From assembly GCF_016802725.1 (NCBI RefSeq), contig NC_052666.1, positions 5,388,501 through 5,452,500 on the forward strand: a stretch of DNA of 64,000 bases. The letters run 5' to 3'. The notes beneath the pieces were generated by a model that saw only the letters and a program-made list of their open reading frames with translations, ran no database searches and had not been told where the DNA came from. Source of the DNA: Solenopsis invicta. Taxonomy: Eukaryota; Arthropoda; Insecta; Hymenoptera; Formicidae. The position numbers were made by a program, and so were the translations under genes. Positions 43,158-54,000 of this stretch are shown here, one piece after another (the stretch's first letter is position 1; the number at the start of each line of letters is the position of its first letter).

Positions 43158-43462
43158 ATATTTAACTTATTAAGAAGGATTTAGATATTGTCGGGTATTG
43201 ATGCAGGTAAGTTTAACTTAGGCGGTTCCTAAGCTCTTCTTAATAATTAGTAAATTTATTCAAAATGACCTTATAAATTTTAATTGATAAATTTAATTAA
43301 TTAATTTAACAATTATTTAACAGCTGTGTCGTATATGAATTTCTAGTTGAAAAAATATATTTATGTTTGAAATTTTTTTTTAAGCATAAATACATTTATA
43401 CCGCCGGCATTTGCGTTACCCGATGTGCACCACGGGAAGATTGCACGGTCGGATTTTGCACA
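43158..43462. other. AT-rich border of the satellite, no gene
   Basis: Contains an inverted pair CTTATTAAGAAGGA / CTCTTCTTAATAA (about 43170 and 43232) around a ~50-base loop. Otherwise nothing recognisable. Confidence 0.4.
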
Positions 43463-43650
43463 TCATGTTTGTCTTTTACAGACATTATGTCTTTTATAAA
43501 CATGATGTCTCTCTTTTATTTGTTGAGTTTTTTTAGACATGATGTCTTTTACAGACATGGTGTCTTGTACAGACATGTTGTCTCCTACAGACATGGTGTC
43601 TCCTACAGACATGGTGTCTCTTATAAACATGACGTCTCTTATAGACAAAG
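43463..43650. repeat. 18-bp minisatellite with palindromic units
   Basis: About ten imperfect copies of ACAGACATGGTGTCTCCT and variants. Each contains the inverted repeat AGACAT..TGTCT. Because the period is a multiple of three and stop-free, both strands stay open with a six-residue repeat (for example TMSVGD on the minus strand). There is no evidence that it is a gene. Confidence 0.85.
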
Positions 43651-43759
43651 TTTTTTATTATTTACTCCTTTTGACGGGTATGTCGTTTCTCTTTTTTGTT
43701 GCCTAGTCTGTGGTTGTGGCTTATCACTTTAAATTATTAAGTGCAAAGAGATTAAGAGA

Positions 43760-44480
43760 TTAAGCTGCAAATTCGAATATACTTGTAAAATGGAATGGAG
43801 CACTTTCTGATTTTTTTATATATTTTAAAATAGAGTTTTCTATTGTTAAGTGTTGCTCATTATTCGATAAAATTAAATGTCGAAATTTTGATGTTTTATT
43901 TTCCGTTCGTTTGTCCGAAACTGAATTTGCTAGATAACTTGCTATGCCTTTACGTGCTACACTCATATCGTCTTCAGTAAATTGTGTGAAGAAACCGGAA
44001 GCAATTATGTATGCCCATGTGCATACGTGCACTCCACAATTTCCGCCTACATTGTTATTTTTTATTTGCGAAGGAATTTCTCATGGAGTGTGTAGTGTCC
44101 ATTCATTCCACGAGGTAATTCCAACATGTTCTTGAATAAAATTACAAATTCCATTTAATATTCTTTCTTCTGGGTTTCTATGTAATGAATCTAAATACAC
44201 TATTGTTTGCTGTGAATGGATGATCACCAGAAGTGTCCAATGAGCTGCAAAGTGAATTGGTATGAACCACATGGGGTAGTCTCACACTGTGTTTTGCGTT
44301 GCCCACTTATTATACCCGATGCTAACAAACCCTCGCGTTAATATATTTTGACAAAAATGAGTATCAAAACATAGCAGTGGAATGTTTTTAGTTTTTGCTG
44401 TTCTGGGTAAAAGGCTAAAAAATGCATTAATAATAGTGTCATTCAGGTATTGATCTGGTAACAATGTTCTGAAATTTTCA
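43760..44480 (-). pseudogene. Ulp1/SENP-type cysteine protease domain
   Basis: A C48-family domain that in other proteins cleaves SUMO or related modifiers. The minus strand reads PDQYLNDTIINAFF (substrate-binding start), PIHFAAHWTLLVI (catalytic His), TIVYLDSLH (catalytic Asp), IPSQ, and GGNCGVHVCTWA (catalytic Cys). All catalytic positions are present and in one frame, but two in-frame TGA codons (near 44282 and 44078) interrupt it. It follows the transposase-like part on the same strand, as in some DNA transposons that carry a SUMO-protease domain. Confidence 0.78.
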
Positions 44481-44756
44481 CTTTCAATTATGTACCCGTT
44501 AATATCTTTTTTTAGGTCGGGAAACCCATCAGGATATCTGATATTTGTATGAAATAATAATTTGTCTGCTGCTGTTTCATGATATTCTGATTTACATTTT
44601 TCTGGAAAATCGTTATCTTTACGTGATATTGTGATCCCTTGATTTGTAGTCTCTTGATTTTGTTGAATCGTTTTGCTGTCTTTTAAAAATTTAGAATATA
44701 TTAAAAATTTGTTAGGTTTGGATTTTTTCCATGTCTCGACAGGATCATTTTCGTCA

Positions 44757-46244
44757 TCACCGATCTTTTTTTTTTTCTTTACAACGCGTAGTTTTTAAAG
44801 AAAACTGTCGTTCCTGTAATCGCGCTTCAATTATTTTAAAATTTGCTTGTATGAATCTAGGTGCAGGTATGCGTGTTTCTCCGTCCAGTATTTGATGTTT
44901 TAAAATTTTAAAATAATTTTCGACAGGAGCATTGCTGTCCCGACTTAAGTGGAATTGTGCAATGCCCGTAGCAGACCACAATGGGAAATATGGCATTAGA
45001 AAATCCGTGACGTAATCAAAAAACTCTTTCGAAAAAAATGGGTTCAGTTTTGAATTGACTTTGTTATTTTCTCGTGCACTTTCCTCTATTTTTTTTTAAT
45101 GCCTGGTAATATAAAGAAGATTTCCTGTCGAAAGAAAACATTTCAGTTTGTTCTTCTGGTGGTGAATATCTATCATCTGAGATATTGTTAACATCTTCTG
45201 TAATTATTTTCACGTATTGTATTACGTGGTCGAAGTCATTTATTTCGTGTTCATTTCCAAAGAGTTTTACAAACACGCTATAAACTTCAGCAGCAGCTGA
45301 TACACAATTGCAATGTAAAATATTTGCTAATAGCGATGCTGCTATAGAACGCATTCGTTTTTGCGTTTTTCCATCCGGATAACATTTCTTTATTTTTTGT
45401 ATAGCCGTCTTTATAAAGTGAGAAGAACATATATGTATAATTGTCACATTTTCTTTCATATATGTATTTTTTCATATTCTTCATACATGCGTTGAATATA
45501 ACTTTGTAAATTAATGCCATTAAAAGTTCTGCAGGCCGACTGTATTAATGCGAGACTAAAATCTGTTTACATTTTTTTTATTTTTTTGGTTGTTATTTTT
45601 TTAAAATTGTCATTGAATACATCTAAAAAATGTTTAATTGCAGTAATATCATGCTTCGACGATATAAATTCTGCTATAGGCAAGGGCCCAACGTCTATAT
45701 TTCCTGGTAATAGCAGTACATAGTAATAAATTGTAGTTGCAGTATGAGTAAGTTTAGGCTGTGCAATAATTGAGCCAGTTGCATCCAAGTGTAAATGTCG
45801 CAATTTATTAGCAGCTAAGTATTTGATTTGTTTTGCACTAAACAGAATCACTGACAACGGTATTAAAGAAAATTCTTGTACGTAACCGTGTAGTATTTCA
45901 CCTCGGATCTGTTCTTGCTGTTGATCATATAATTTGACCATAAATGTAACCAAATCTTTATCAAGATCATGTTTCGCTCTATTTTCACTTGATATTTTTT
46001 GTAAAATATCTAAACTCGGAGTATTGTTCAAATTTCCTGCTTGTAATATTTCTTTATCGGCCTTAGCAAGCATTTTTAATTTCACCACTATTGCCGACCG
46101 TTTTTCTAATTCATCGGCTAACGCTGCCCTGGTTTTGCCACAAATGTTTCGACGATGTCGTTCTTTTTCCATGGGAAACATGTCCACTGACATCAACATG
46201 CACAATTGTGTCAGCATAGGGGACGTCAATTTTTTCTTTGACAA
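44757..46244 (-). pseudogene. Putative DDE-type transposase of the Ulp1-bearing transposon
   Basis: The main frame (45567-46244) contains MSKKKLTSPMLTQLCMLMSV, a long helical region, then LRHLHLDATGSIIAQPK, followed by PLPIAEFISSKHDITAIKHF. The LDATGS Asp is a likely first catalytic acid. Later pieces in other frames read IIHICSSHFIKTAIQK and MRSIAASLLANILHCN (45064-45459), then MPYFPLWSATGIAQF and SNAPVENYFKILKHQIL (44757-44996). The block order matches a family of uncharacterised insect and cnidarian transposon proteins I have seen. I cannot place it firmly: MULE-like and KDZ-like groups, which also carry Ulp1 domains, are candidates. Several frameshifts. Confidence 0.6.
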
Positions 46245-46371
46245 AAAATTTAAATTTTATACATGTTGAGTGTTTGCATTGCCCTGCAGCTTGAAAGAAA
46301 AAATTACTTCTGTTTAACTTATTCTTACATTTATGCCATGAGATGGCTAAAACGCACAGAGGATATTTTTT

Positions 46372-47111
46372 TTAAAATTCAATATTGAAAGCGTCTACCC
46401 AACCTTTTCGTAAAGGTTTACCGTTGCCAACCCAGAATTCTTCCCAAAGGTGTTTAGGGAGAACAAAAGAGCTTCCGCGTATTGAAACTTTCTTCTCTCT
46501 ACCAATAATTTTTTTCCCAGGAAAGTTATTCGGAGATAACTCAGATAAATTCGGAGATAAATCAGAATATTCCGCGGATACGTTTGATAATGAACTTTCA
46601 TTAATCGCAATATCTTTTATACGCAAAGAGATTTGACTTAATGATGAATCATGGTCATCTTCAATTATATCATTTGTACGTCAGAACGAAGAGATTGATC
46701 GTCTGTAACAGTTAAAGATGTATGTTCGTCGATGATCAGACTTTGTGAAAACATTTCCATTGGTGTTTCTTCTGTATTCACATCATTGTGCAGAAAATCA
46801 GCATCGTTATCATTTTTAGACACATTTGAGGATGTTACTTTTTTCACACTTTCAGTTTGCTTTACGTATTGTACAGGTGTCATTACATTATGAGTTTTGG
46901 TACCAATGACGTGTATAATACTATTTGTATAGTTTCTAAAGATGTCTTTACATTTTCTATGATGTTTTTCAACTGTACGCTGGTCCCCATTACCTATGAT
47001 ATTACTGCATATGTCTAACCATACATGTTTAGAGGGATGATGTAAACGCGAAACGAAATCGTAAACGTTATTATCATATTTATTATATAATAGCGTCACA
47101 AATAGCATCAA
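46372..47111 (-). pseudogene. N-terminal part of the same gene: Myb/SANT-like region and linker
   Basis: 46665-47111 encodes HVWLDICSNIIGNGDQRTV, then EKHHRKCKDIFRNYTNS. This resembles a Myb/SANT or MADF DNA-binding helix bundle, followed by a Ser/Asp-rich linker. 46372-46626 continues with FVLPKHLWEEFWVGNGKPLR. Both precede the transposase part on the same strand. The assignment is by resemblance and position. Confidence 0.45.
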
Positions 47112-47430
47112 TCGTAATTAATTTTGCGTATGTTTTCATGCTGCTCAAATTTTAAAAAATATTGACAATAAAGAAAACGATTGAATAAAACTAATTTTCT
47201 TTTATCGTTAAGCTTGCGTCTACCTTGACATCTACTACAGCGTTTGCAGAAAAGCCTGGTTTAGACCAAAGTGAAAAGGAGATATCGCAAGTCCCGCTTC
47301 CAGTGTGTGCCACGGAGATCGCGGAGATGCGTGCTTCGATGATCAGCGAAGGTGGAAACGCTGAGAAGTAGTGCTCAAAAGACAGAAGACAGTCGCGACT
47401 ATCTTCTGAGAAAAATACTGATAAGTTTTT
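47112..47430. other. Upstream non-coding region of the Ulp1-type transposon
   Basis: AT-rich then mixed sequence with no recognisable gene. It would contain the promoter of the minus-strand gene, if any. Confidence 0.35.
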
Positions 47431-48410
47431 GACACGTAGGGAAACCTGTGTCTGTTAATTTGGCGTATTATTTCGTGGAAGCTTACAAAAAATTAAAGAG
47501 AGTTCTGGCTTCATTTACAATAGTTATATAGTTCCTGATAGATAATACAAATAGTTCTGATCTTTAAAGAAAAAAAAACGCATAAGACAAAGTGAGACGC
47601 TATGTTCACGAAGTGTTTCAGTTTGTCCTGTGTCATTATCGGACACCATTCTTGTAGGATTTTAAAATATTTATAGTTCTACATGAGTTTTAGAAAGATT
47701 TCTGGCGTTTGACATAGTTTATTTAATTTTTATTTAAAATTATTGTAAAATAAATATTTTATAATATTATATAATATAGTTCCGTGTACAAAAAATATAT
47801 GTTTCCTTCAGTTTTGAACATGTAAACGCCTCCCGAAAAGCGCTTAAATATATTCAGAACTGGAGGAAAAATATTTTTTTGTACACGAAACTTTTGAAAA
47901 TAGACCAATGTCTCACCCATATACACAAATATATATTTTTCGTGGAAGGTATTAATTTTTTATTAACTAATTAATAACGGATTCGACCAGAACTCTTTAG
48001 AAGGCGCTTAGATACGTTCAAAACTAGAGGAAACATATCCTTTTGTACACGGAACTCTACTACATAACATTATAATGTAATTATTTTACAAGAATTTTAA
48101 ATAAAAATAAAATAAACTATATTAAACGTCAGAACTTTTTCTAGAATTTTTCTAAAACTATTGATCTTTTAAAATTCTACAAGAACTGTGTCGGAAAATA
48201 ACGCAGGACAAACTGAAACACTGCTTGAACCTGACGTCTCACTTTATCCTATGCGTTTTTTTACTTTAAAGGCCAGAACTATTTGTTTTATCTATCAGAA
48301 ACTAATATAAATAAAGAACTAATATAAATAAAGTCAGAACTCCCAAATTGTCGTGAATTTCTTCAAAATGATACACCAACTTCACACACACGGGGAATCC
48401 GAGTCATAAT
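47431..48410. repeat. ~1-kb foldback with ~450-bp arms
   Basis: The arms (about 47431-47890 and 47950-48410) are inverted copies at roughly 75-80%. They share blocks such as ACGCATA, GTTTCAGTTTGTCCTG, GATAGATAA.ACAAATAGTTCTG and ATAGTTTATTTAATTTTTATTT. The outer tip of each arm (CCGTGTGTGTGAAGTTGG.GTATCATT type) occurs a third time at about 60730-60800. It may be a pair of long TIRs meeting head to head, or one foldback element. Confidence 0.8.
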
Positions 48411-48756
48411 AAAATTAGCTACAGGCTATAATGGGGCACAGGCGATAACTTTTCACAAAGATGGTACTATGTAATGAAATGTTATGCAATAATTACTATC
48501 AGATGTATCTTACCATACGCTCTTTTCAGTTTTTATATTATTGTTAGCTTAAAGTTGTTAGAAATTACTTAATGTATTCGCTGTGATCTTCGTAACCAAG
48601 TTAGTTTTTGAGTATATTTGCGTAAATTAAGCAATAATAAAATTATATTTTTTATTATTGCAAATACATTTATGTTATTAAATCATCTTTTCTTGAAATT
48701 ATTTTTATTTTCCATTTCATAATTATGCATAATACTGATGTATATGTACATGTTTA
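48411..48756. other. AT-rich spacer; left part repeated inverted near 60610-60720
   Basis: 48411-48530 matches the reverse complement of 60610-60720 (shared words ATCTTTGTGAAAAGTTATCG and AGTAATTATTGC). The rest is AT-rich with no gene. Confidence 0.6.
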
Positions 48757-49656
48757 TTAGGAGTACAAATTGAAAACCGCCGTTTTTTGTCAAAATTTGA
48801 GGATTGATTGTTGAAAAATGGTTACATACTTATTCTTGAAAGTATTGTCCATCGCTGGCCACTACTTTCTCCCACCTTTCGGGCAGCATACGAATCCCGC
48901 GTCGAAAAAACTGCTCGTCTTTTGCGGCGATCCACGAATCGACCCAGTTTTTGGCCTCTTCGTAATAATGGAAGTGCTGCTCAGCCAGGCCATGCGCCAT
49001 TGATCGGAACAAGTGGTAATCTGAAGGGGCGATGTCAGGAGAATACGGCGGATGAGATAAGACGTCCCATTTCAATGTTTCCAGATAGGTTTTAACGACC
49101 TGAGCAACATGTGGCCGAGCGTTGTCGTGCAGCAAAATCACTTTTTCGTGTATTTGCTCGTATTGTGACCGTTTTTCCTGCAATGCTTGGCTCAAACGCA
49201 TTAGTTGTGCTTGATAGCGACGTTCTATGATGGTTTCACCCCAATAATACCTCTAACTTTGCGCCTTCAAACTTTTTCACCGATCCGGGACGCTCCTTGT
49301 CCTTTATGCCAAAATCACCACTTTTGTAGCGTTGAAACCATTCTCGACACGTTCTTTCATTAATGGAAGCTTCACCATAAGTTTTTATAATCATTCGACG
49401 CGCCTCAGCCGCAGATTTTTTCGAATTGAAGGCAAAAAGCAAAACTTCCCGCAAATGACGCTTATTGGGCACAAATTTCGACATTTTCGATCACAAAAAA
49501 ATATATAACGCCGATAAAAATTCACAACTGCAATGATAAGGAATTGTTGCCAGATGCCCAACCTTACATTTAAAATTTTTGATCTAACGTTTGGCGCCAG
49601 CATTTACCGCTGGCGCCATCTACTGGAAAACGGCGGTTTTCAATTTGTACTCCTAA
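48757..49656 (-). mobile_element. mariner element 3, internally deleted copy of the mariner 2 family
   Basis: 900 bp with the same TIRs as mariner 2 and TA on both sides (48755-48756 and 49657-49658). About 385 bp of the middle is missing, joined near 49242, so only the first ~80 and last ~120 codons remain. The DNA-binding linker and the first catalytic Asp are lost. It could move only with help from an intact relative. Confidence 0.93.
48830..49484 (-). pseudogene. Remnant mariner transposase (ends only)
   Basis: The N-terminal part (MSKFVPNKRHLREVLLFAFN) and C-terminal part (LLHDNARPH, YSPDIAPSDYHLF) are in different frames across the deletion. Slightly diverged from mariner 2 throughout. 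Confidence 0.9.
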
Positions 49657-50118
49657 TATAATATATGTGTGTATAATAATTCATAATACATCAGTATTTT
49701 GCATAATACTGATTAATTATCGGACATTGCTTTCGTGAGGGACCACCAAGTATATAATAAGGTATCACAAACTGAGATATGGTCAAGGGATAAAACAGGA
49801 CACTTAATTAGTTTACGTCAATGTCAGATGGCATTGGCATCTGCTGCGGAGGCAAATGAAAATTTACGCATAGCTTGCATTTGTTTAATGAGAGGAAAAA
49901 GAAGAAAGAAAGCGTCTGACAAAATGTCAAGTAAGTATTTCATTTTTATACATTTATTTTATATTAACAACGGCTAAATGCACAATTTCTGTAACTATAG
50001 CCTAATCTTTTTGTCCTTTTTACAAGCTCAACCTGAAATTGCATTGATGCAGCAAATGCGGCAACAAATGCAGGCGCAAATCGCGCAGCAACAGCAGCAG
50101 TTGCAGCAACAAGCTGCT

Positions 50119-50654
50119 GTTGTAGCCTCATTAGCTACCTTAATTGTCTTGCATATCCGCTTAGCAACAATCACGCCACGAGCGCCCGTTGCAGCGGAAA
50201 TGCAAGATTGCAGAATTGGTCAATCGCGCGAGCAGCGTAAGCATCGACGATTGACGCGAGCATGACCATATATGGTCACCGCGAGGGCCTAATGCCCCAC
50301 CATATCAATAATACAGAAACTATAAGTTAGGCTGCCTAATTATGGGCAGCGGGAGATTCTTACGAAAAGCACGAACGGCACGCGCGCGCTCCGCGATAAG
50401 TCGGACACCCGACACCCCGCAAACCATCCAGCGGCCGAGTGCGCGACAACGCGTGATCCGTGCACCGCGATTTGATTGTATTAAGAGGAAAAACGTTTAT
50501 AATAAAGTTTGGGGAATAAAAGTGTCAGTAAAAAAGGCGAAAAGTGTTATTTGCCACCCCGCGCGTCTTCCTCCAAGTATCCTCCTCGTGGGTCCCAACC
50601 CTTCAGACGGACCGAATCCCAAAAAGTTTATCTTGTTGCACCCGCCGGTACAAC
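50119..50654 (+). repeat. Errantivirus-like 5' LTR
   Basis: 536 bp, begins GTTGTAGCC and ends GGTACAAC, so the ends are a GTTGTA/TACAAC inverted pair rather than the common TG...CA. A stretch of GC-rich sequence and a CGTTTATAATAAAG block lie inside. Confidence 0.92.
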
Positions 50655-50660
50655 AAAAAT

Positions 50661-50676
50661 TGGTGTCAGAAGTGGG
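50661..50676 (+). promoter_or_regulatory. Primer-binding site (tRNA-Leu type)
   Basis: TGGTGTCAGAAGTGGG, six bases after the LTR, complementary to the 3' end of a leucine tRNA. Confidence 0.8.
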
Positions 50677-50840
50677 ATGAAGCGAAGATAATACTGCCGA
50701 CATACCCTGAGTAGAGTCCGAAGACAACCAAGCTTCACCGTCAGAGGAGATACCATAAAATTGCGAGACGCAGCGATAAAGGTGCCGACAAGCAGATAAT
50801 CACGCAAGAGGTCACCAACGCAGAGGAGCTGCAGGGACCA

Positions 50841-50909
50841 GAGCCTACGAGCCGACGAGCCGACGAGCCGACGAGCCGACGAGCCGACGAGCCGACGAGC
50901 CGACGAGCC
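50841..50909 (+). repeat. (CCGACGAG)n 8-bp tandem repeat in the leader
   Basis: About eight copies of an 8-bp unit between the primer site and the gag start. The repeat is a plausible source of length variation among copies. Confidence 0.88.
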
Positions 50910-51002
50910 AACAAACCCACAGGGAAACAGCACAACGACAGCAGTTGCCGCCAGCAGGAACGAGTCCCCAAGGGATCTTCGAGCGAGGCAAGCGAGAGCA
51001 AC

Positions 51003-51024
51003 ATGCGAGTCTTAGCGATACTGT
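51003..51024 (+). promoter_or_regulatory. Candidate 5' splice donor for env mRNA, with a short upstream ATG
   Basis: An ATG at 51003 opens a short frame that reaches a CTGTAAGT donor (GT at 51023-51024) before the gag start at 51060. The codon phase at this donor fits the acceptor at 56826-56827. Splicing would attach a few mainly hydrophobic residues to the env frame, as a signal peptide requires. This mirrors env expression in known errantiviruses. Not shown by RNA data here. Confidence 0.55.
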
Positions 51025-51059
51025 AAGTCGAGATCACACTGTACTAATTCATAAAGCGA

Positions 51060-54000
51060 ATGTCCGATCAATCGGATATACACTCCCCGAATCAATCGTG
51101 GTTATTAAGTGAAACGGCGCGACGCACGCTTAACCAAAGCCCGCGAACTCCCGTGCGAATCGCGACCGACGCGTTAGAGGAAATAATAGCGCAGGTAGAT
51201 AGAGTATTGACTTTACATGAGTTAAGCCGTAGTGGAGAGACTTCCCCGGTAAACATAGTGACAGAACGCGAATTTTCATTCGACGAGTTAGACCCGAGCT
51301 TACTGGAGACCGACGCAAACGACGCTCAACCGACTAATAGACGAGTTATACCATACGTCAGCAGGACGCCAAGTAGCCTAAGCCTTAGACGCGAATTTTC
51401 ACTAACCTCTTACGAGAGCGATATTTTCGACCCTGAAGAAATTTATCGGGAGCAAGCCAACAGAATGGCAACCGGTGGAAATAGAACGCAAGAGGAAAAT
51501 CAGGAAAATGAAGTAAACCTAAATTACGGGCAGGAAGTGTTCACCGACCGACCTGGACCATCGGAGGCCCGATCGCGTGGAAATTCCAGGGATATTTTAC
51601 CGGACTTAGGGGAATCCTCCGCATTGTCAGAACTCCTACGCGACTTAACGTATTATCGAAATCGGCAGGACCGAATAGTAGAGCGCATTCAGGCGCAACT
51701 TGCGTACCCGACGGAACGGCGAACAAGCCGCGCGCGCGTGAGTCACGGCGCTGATGTTTCGTACGGCCGTACGCAAGGAGATGTCCGCGCGCGATTTGAT
51801 ATGCCACAAAATTACCTTCGATTAAAGGAAGCGCGTGACATGATACCAGAATTCGACGGTACTTCACGAAACCGAGTCCGAGAATTCTTAAACGCGAGCA
51901 GTTATGCGATGAAAAATATTGATCCCCTCAACGAATACACTTTATTAGAAGCGATACTATGTACAAAGCTCAAAGGCAGAGCGATGCTTGATTTTCAAAC
52001 TCGCGATATCCAAGACTTCGAGCAACTAAAAGAAGCCCTCGAGAAGGAATACCTGAGTAAGCGAAGCACAAGTCACTTGCAAATCGAATTCAATTCATTG
52101 AAACAAAAACATGGAGAGAGTGCACAAGATTTCGGCCGAAGAGTCGACACGTTAGCCATGGAACTTTACGAAGCCATGATAGAAGAAGGGACACGCGAGC
52201 CCGAGCACCAAAAAGCTATCTTAAAAATGATCAAATTACAAGCGCTGCATAATTATCAACACGGGCTAAATGAAGAAATAAGATTAATAGTACGCTCACA
52301 AAAATACAATACACTGCAAGAGGCGATGGCCGGAGCCAGCGCAGAAGAAAAAGTAAAGGGATCAAATTATCGAAATAATTATCAAAATAAGTCGAGAGCA
52401 ACTGACGGCCGACAAACAAAAAACTCGAGTCCCCAATGCCAAAGATGCGGGAAGATGGGGCACTATGCACGAGAATGTCGAAGTAAATTTGTATTACCGA
52501 GAGCGGAAGGAACCTCTCGAATAAATGTTGTGAATAAATTCTGTCAACACTGCAAAAAGTCTGGACATGTGCGCGACGAATGCTGGTCGCTGCACGGTCG
52601 ACCCAGCGGAGAGAATGCGAGACAAAGAGAAGCGAGTGTCAATCAAGCGGCACGACGCAAATACTATGATAAAAACTCAGCCGTAGAAAGGTACAAACGA
52701 AAAGATAATTCGGAAAAACACGAGAGCAATGACGAAAAGGAAGAAGATAAACGACGAGTACGTCCCATATCGGAATATAAAATTTCTCACATGAAACGAG
52801 AGAAACCAGTCGACACTGCATTGGACTTAGTTACACTACCGATTCGCGAGGTAAAGCGAAATAAAGTTGATTTACTTTACGATACAGGAGCGGCTATCTC
52901 AATGATAAAAATGAAGAATTTTAAGGAAACCGCCCTAGTACACGAGGAAAAAATAAAATTGACCGGAATTACAGGACACGCCATGTCAACAATAGGAAAA
53001 GTCTACGCTACTATTATATTAAAAGATCGCGAACTAACGCACCCATTCTATGTAACGCGAGACGACTCATCGCTCGAATATGACGGAATTCTAGGAGCAG
53101 ATTTTATTCAGAAGTACGTAGGCACGTGCGATTACCGTTATAAACTGATTAAAATCGAGGATAATTATTTTAAATTGCATCCACATAGAAAAATCACATT
53201 AAAGCCGAGAAGTGAAACGATTGTGCAGGTCACGGTCGATCGAAACGTGATAGGTGTGACGCAACCAGAAGAGCCGTCACCCGGTGTCTTTATCGGGAGC
53301 TGCTTAGTAGAGCCCCGCGAATTTGAATGCCCCGTAAGCATACTAAACACGACTGAGAACGAAATAAAAATGGAAGTTCCGCACATTAAAATTGAAGAAC
53401 TAATAACGCCTATTGAGAAGCCTATAAATATAGTAGCAAAACAAGAAGAGACAAAAATCTGTCGTCAGGAAAAAATCCGCAGCCTCTTAAAGGTCTCTCA
53501 TCTCAATGATGAAGAGAAGAGAACATTGATTTCGTTATGCGAAGGATATAGCGACGTATTTCATCTCGACGGAGAGCCACTGTCATGCACGAGCGGAGTA
53601 TCGCACGAGATAACGACACAAGCCGATACCGCAAGCATAAACGTACGCCCGTACCGACTCCCCGAGAAGCATAAACAAGAAGTAAACAAACAAATCAGTG
53701 AAATGCTAGAACAAAAAATTATACGACCTAGCAGCAGTCAATGGAACGCGCCTTTATTAGTAGTGCCTAAAAAGGCAGACGCTTCAGGCAAATCGAAACT
53801 TCGCATTGTTGTAGATTTTAGAAAATTAAATGACCGTACAATAGGAGACTCATTCCCTATACCAAATATAACGGATATACTAGATCAATTAGGAAGCGCG
53901 AAATATTTTACTACGCTGGACCTTGCATCGGGTTACCATCAGATAGCAATGGCCGAGAAAGATAAGCATAAAACTGCATTCTCTACACCCTATGGACACT

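Noticed and set aside
43367..43732. 121-codon frame over the 18-bp minisatellite
   Set aside because: Open because the repeat period is a multiple of three; the opposite strand is equally open.
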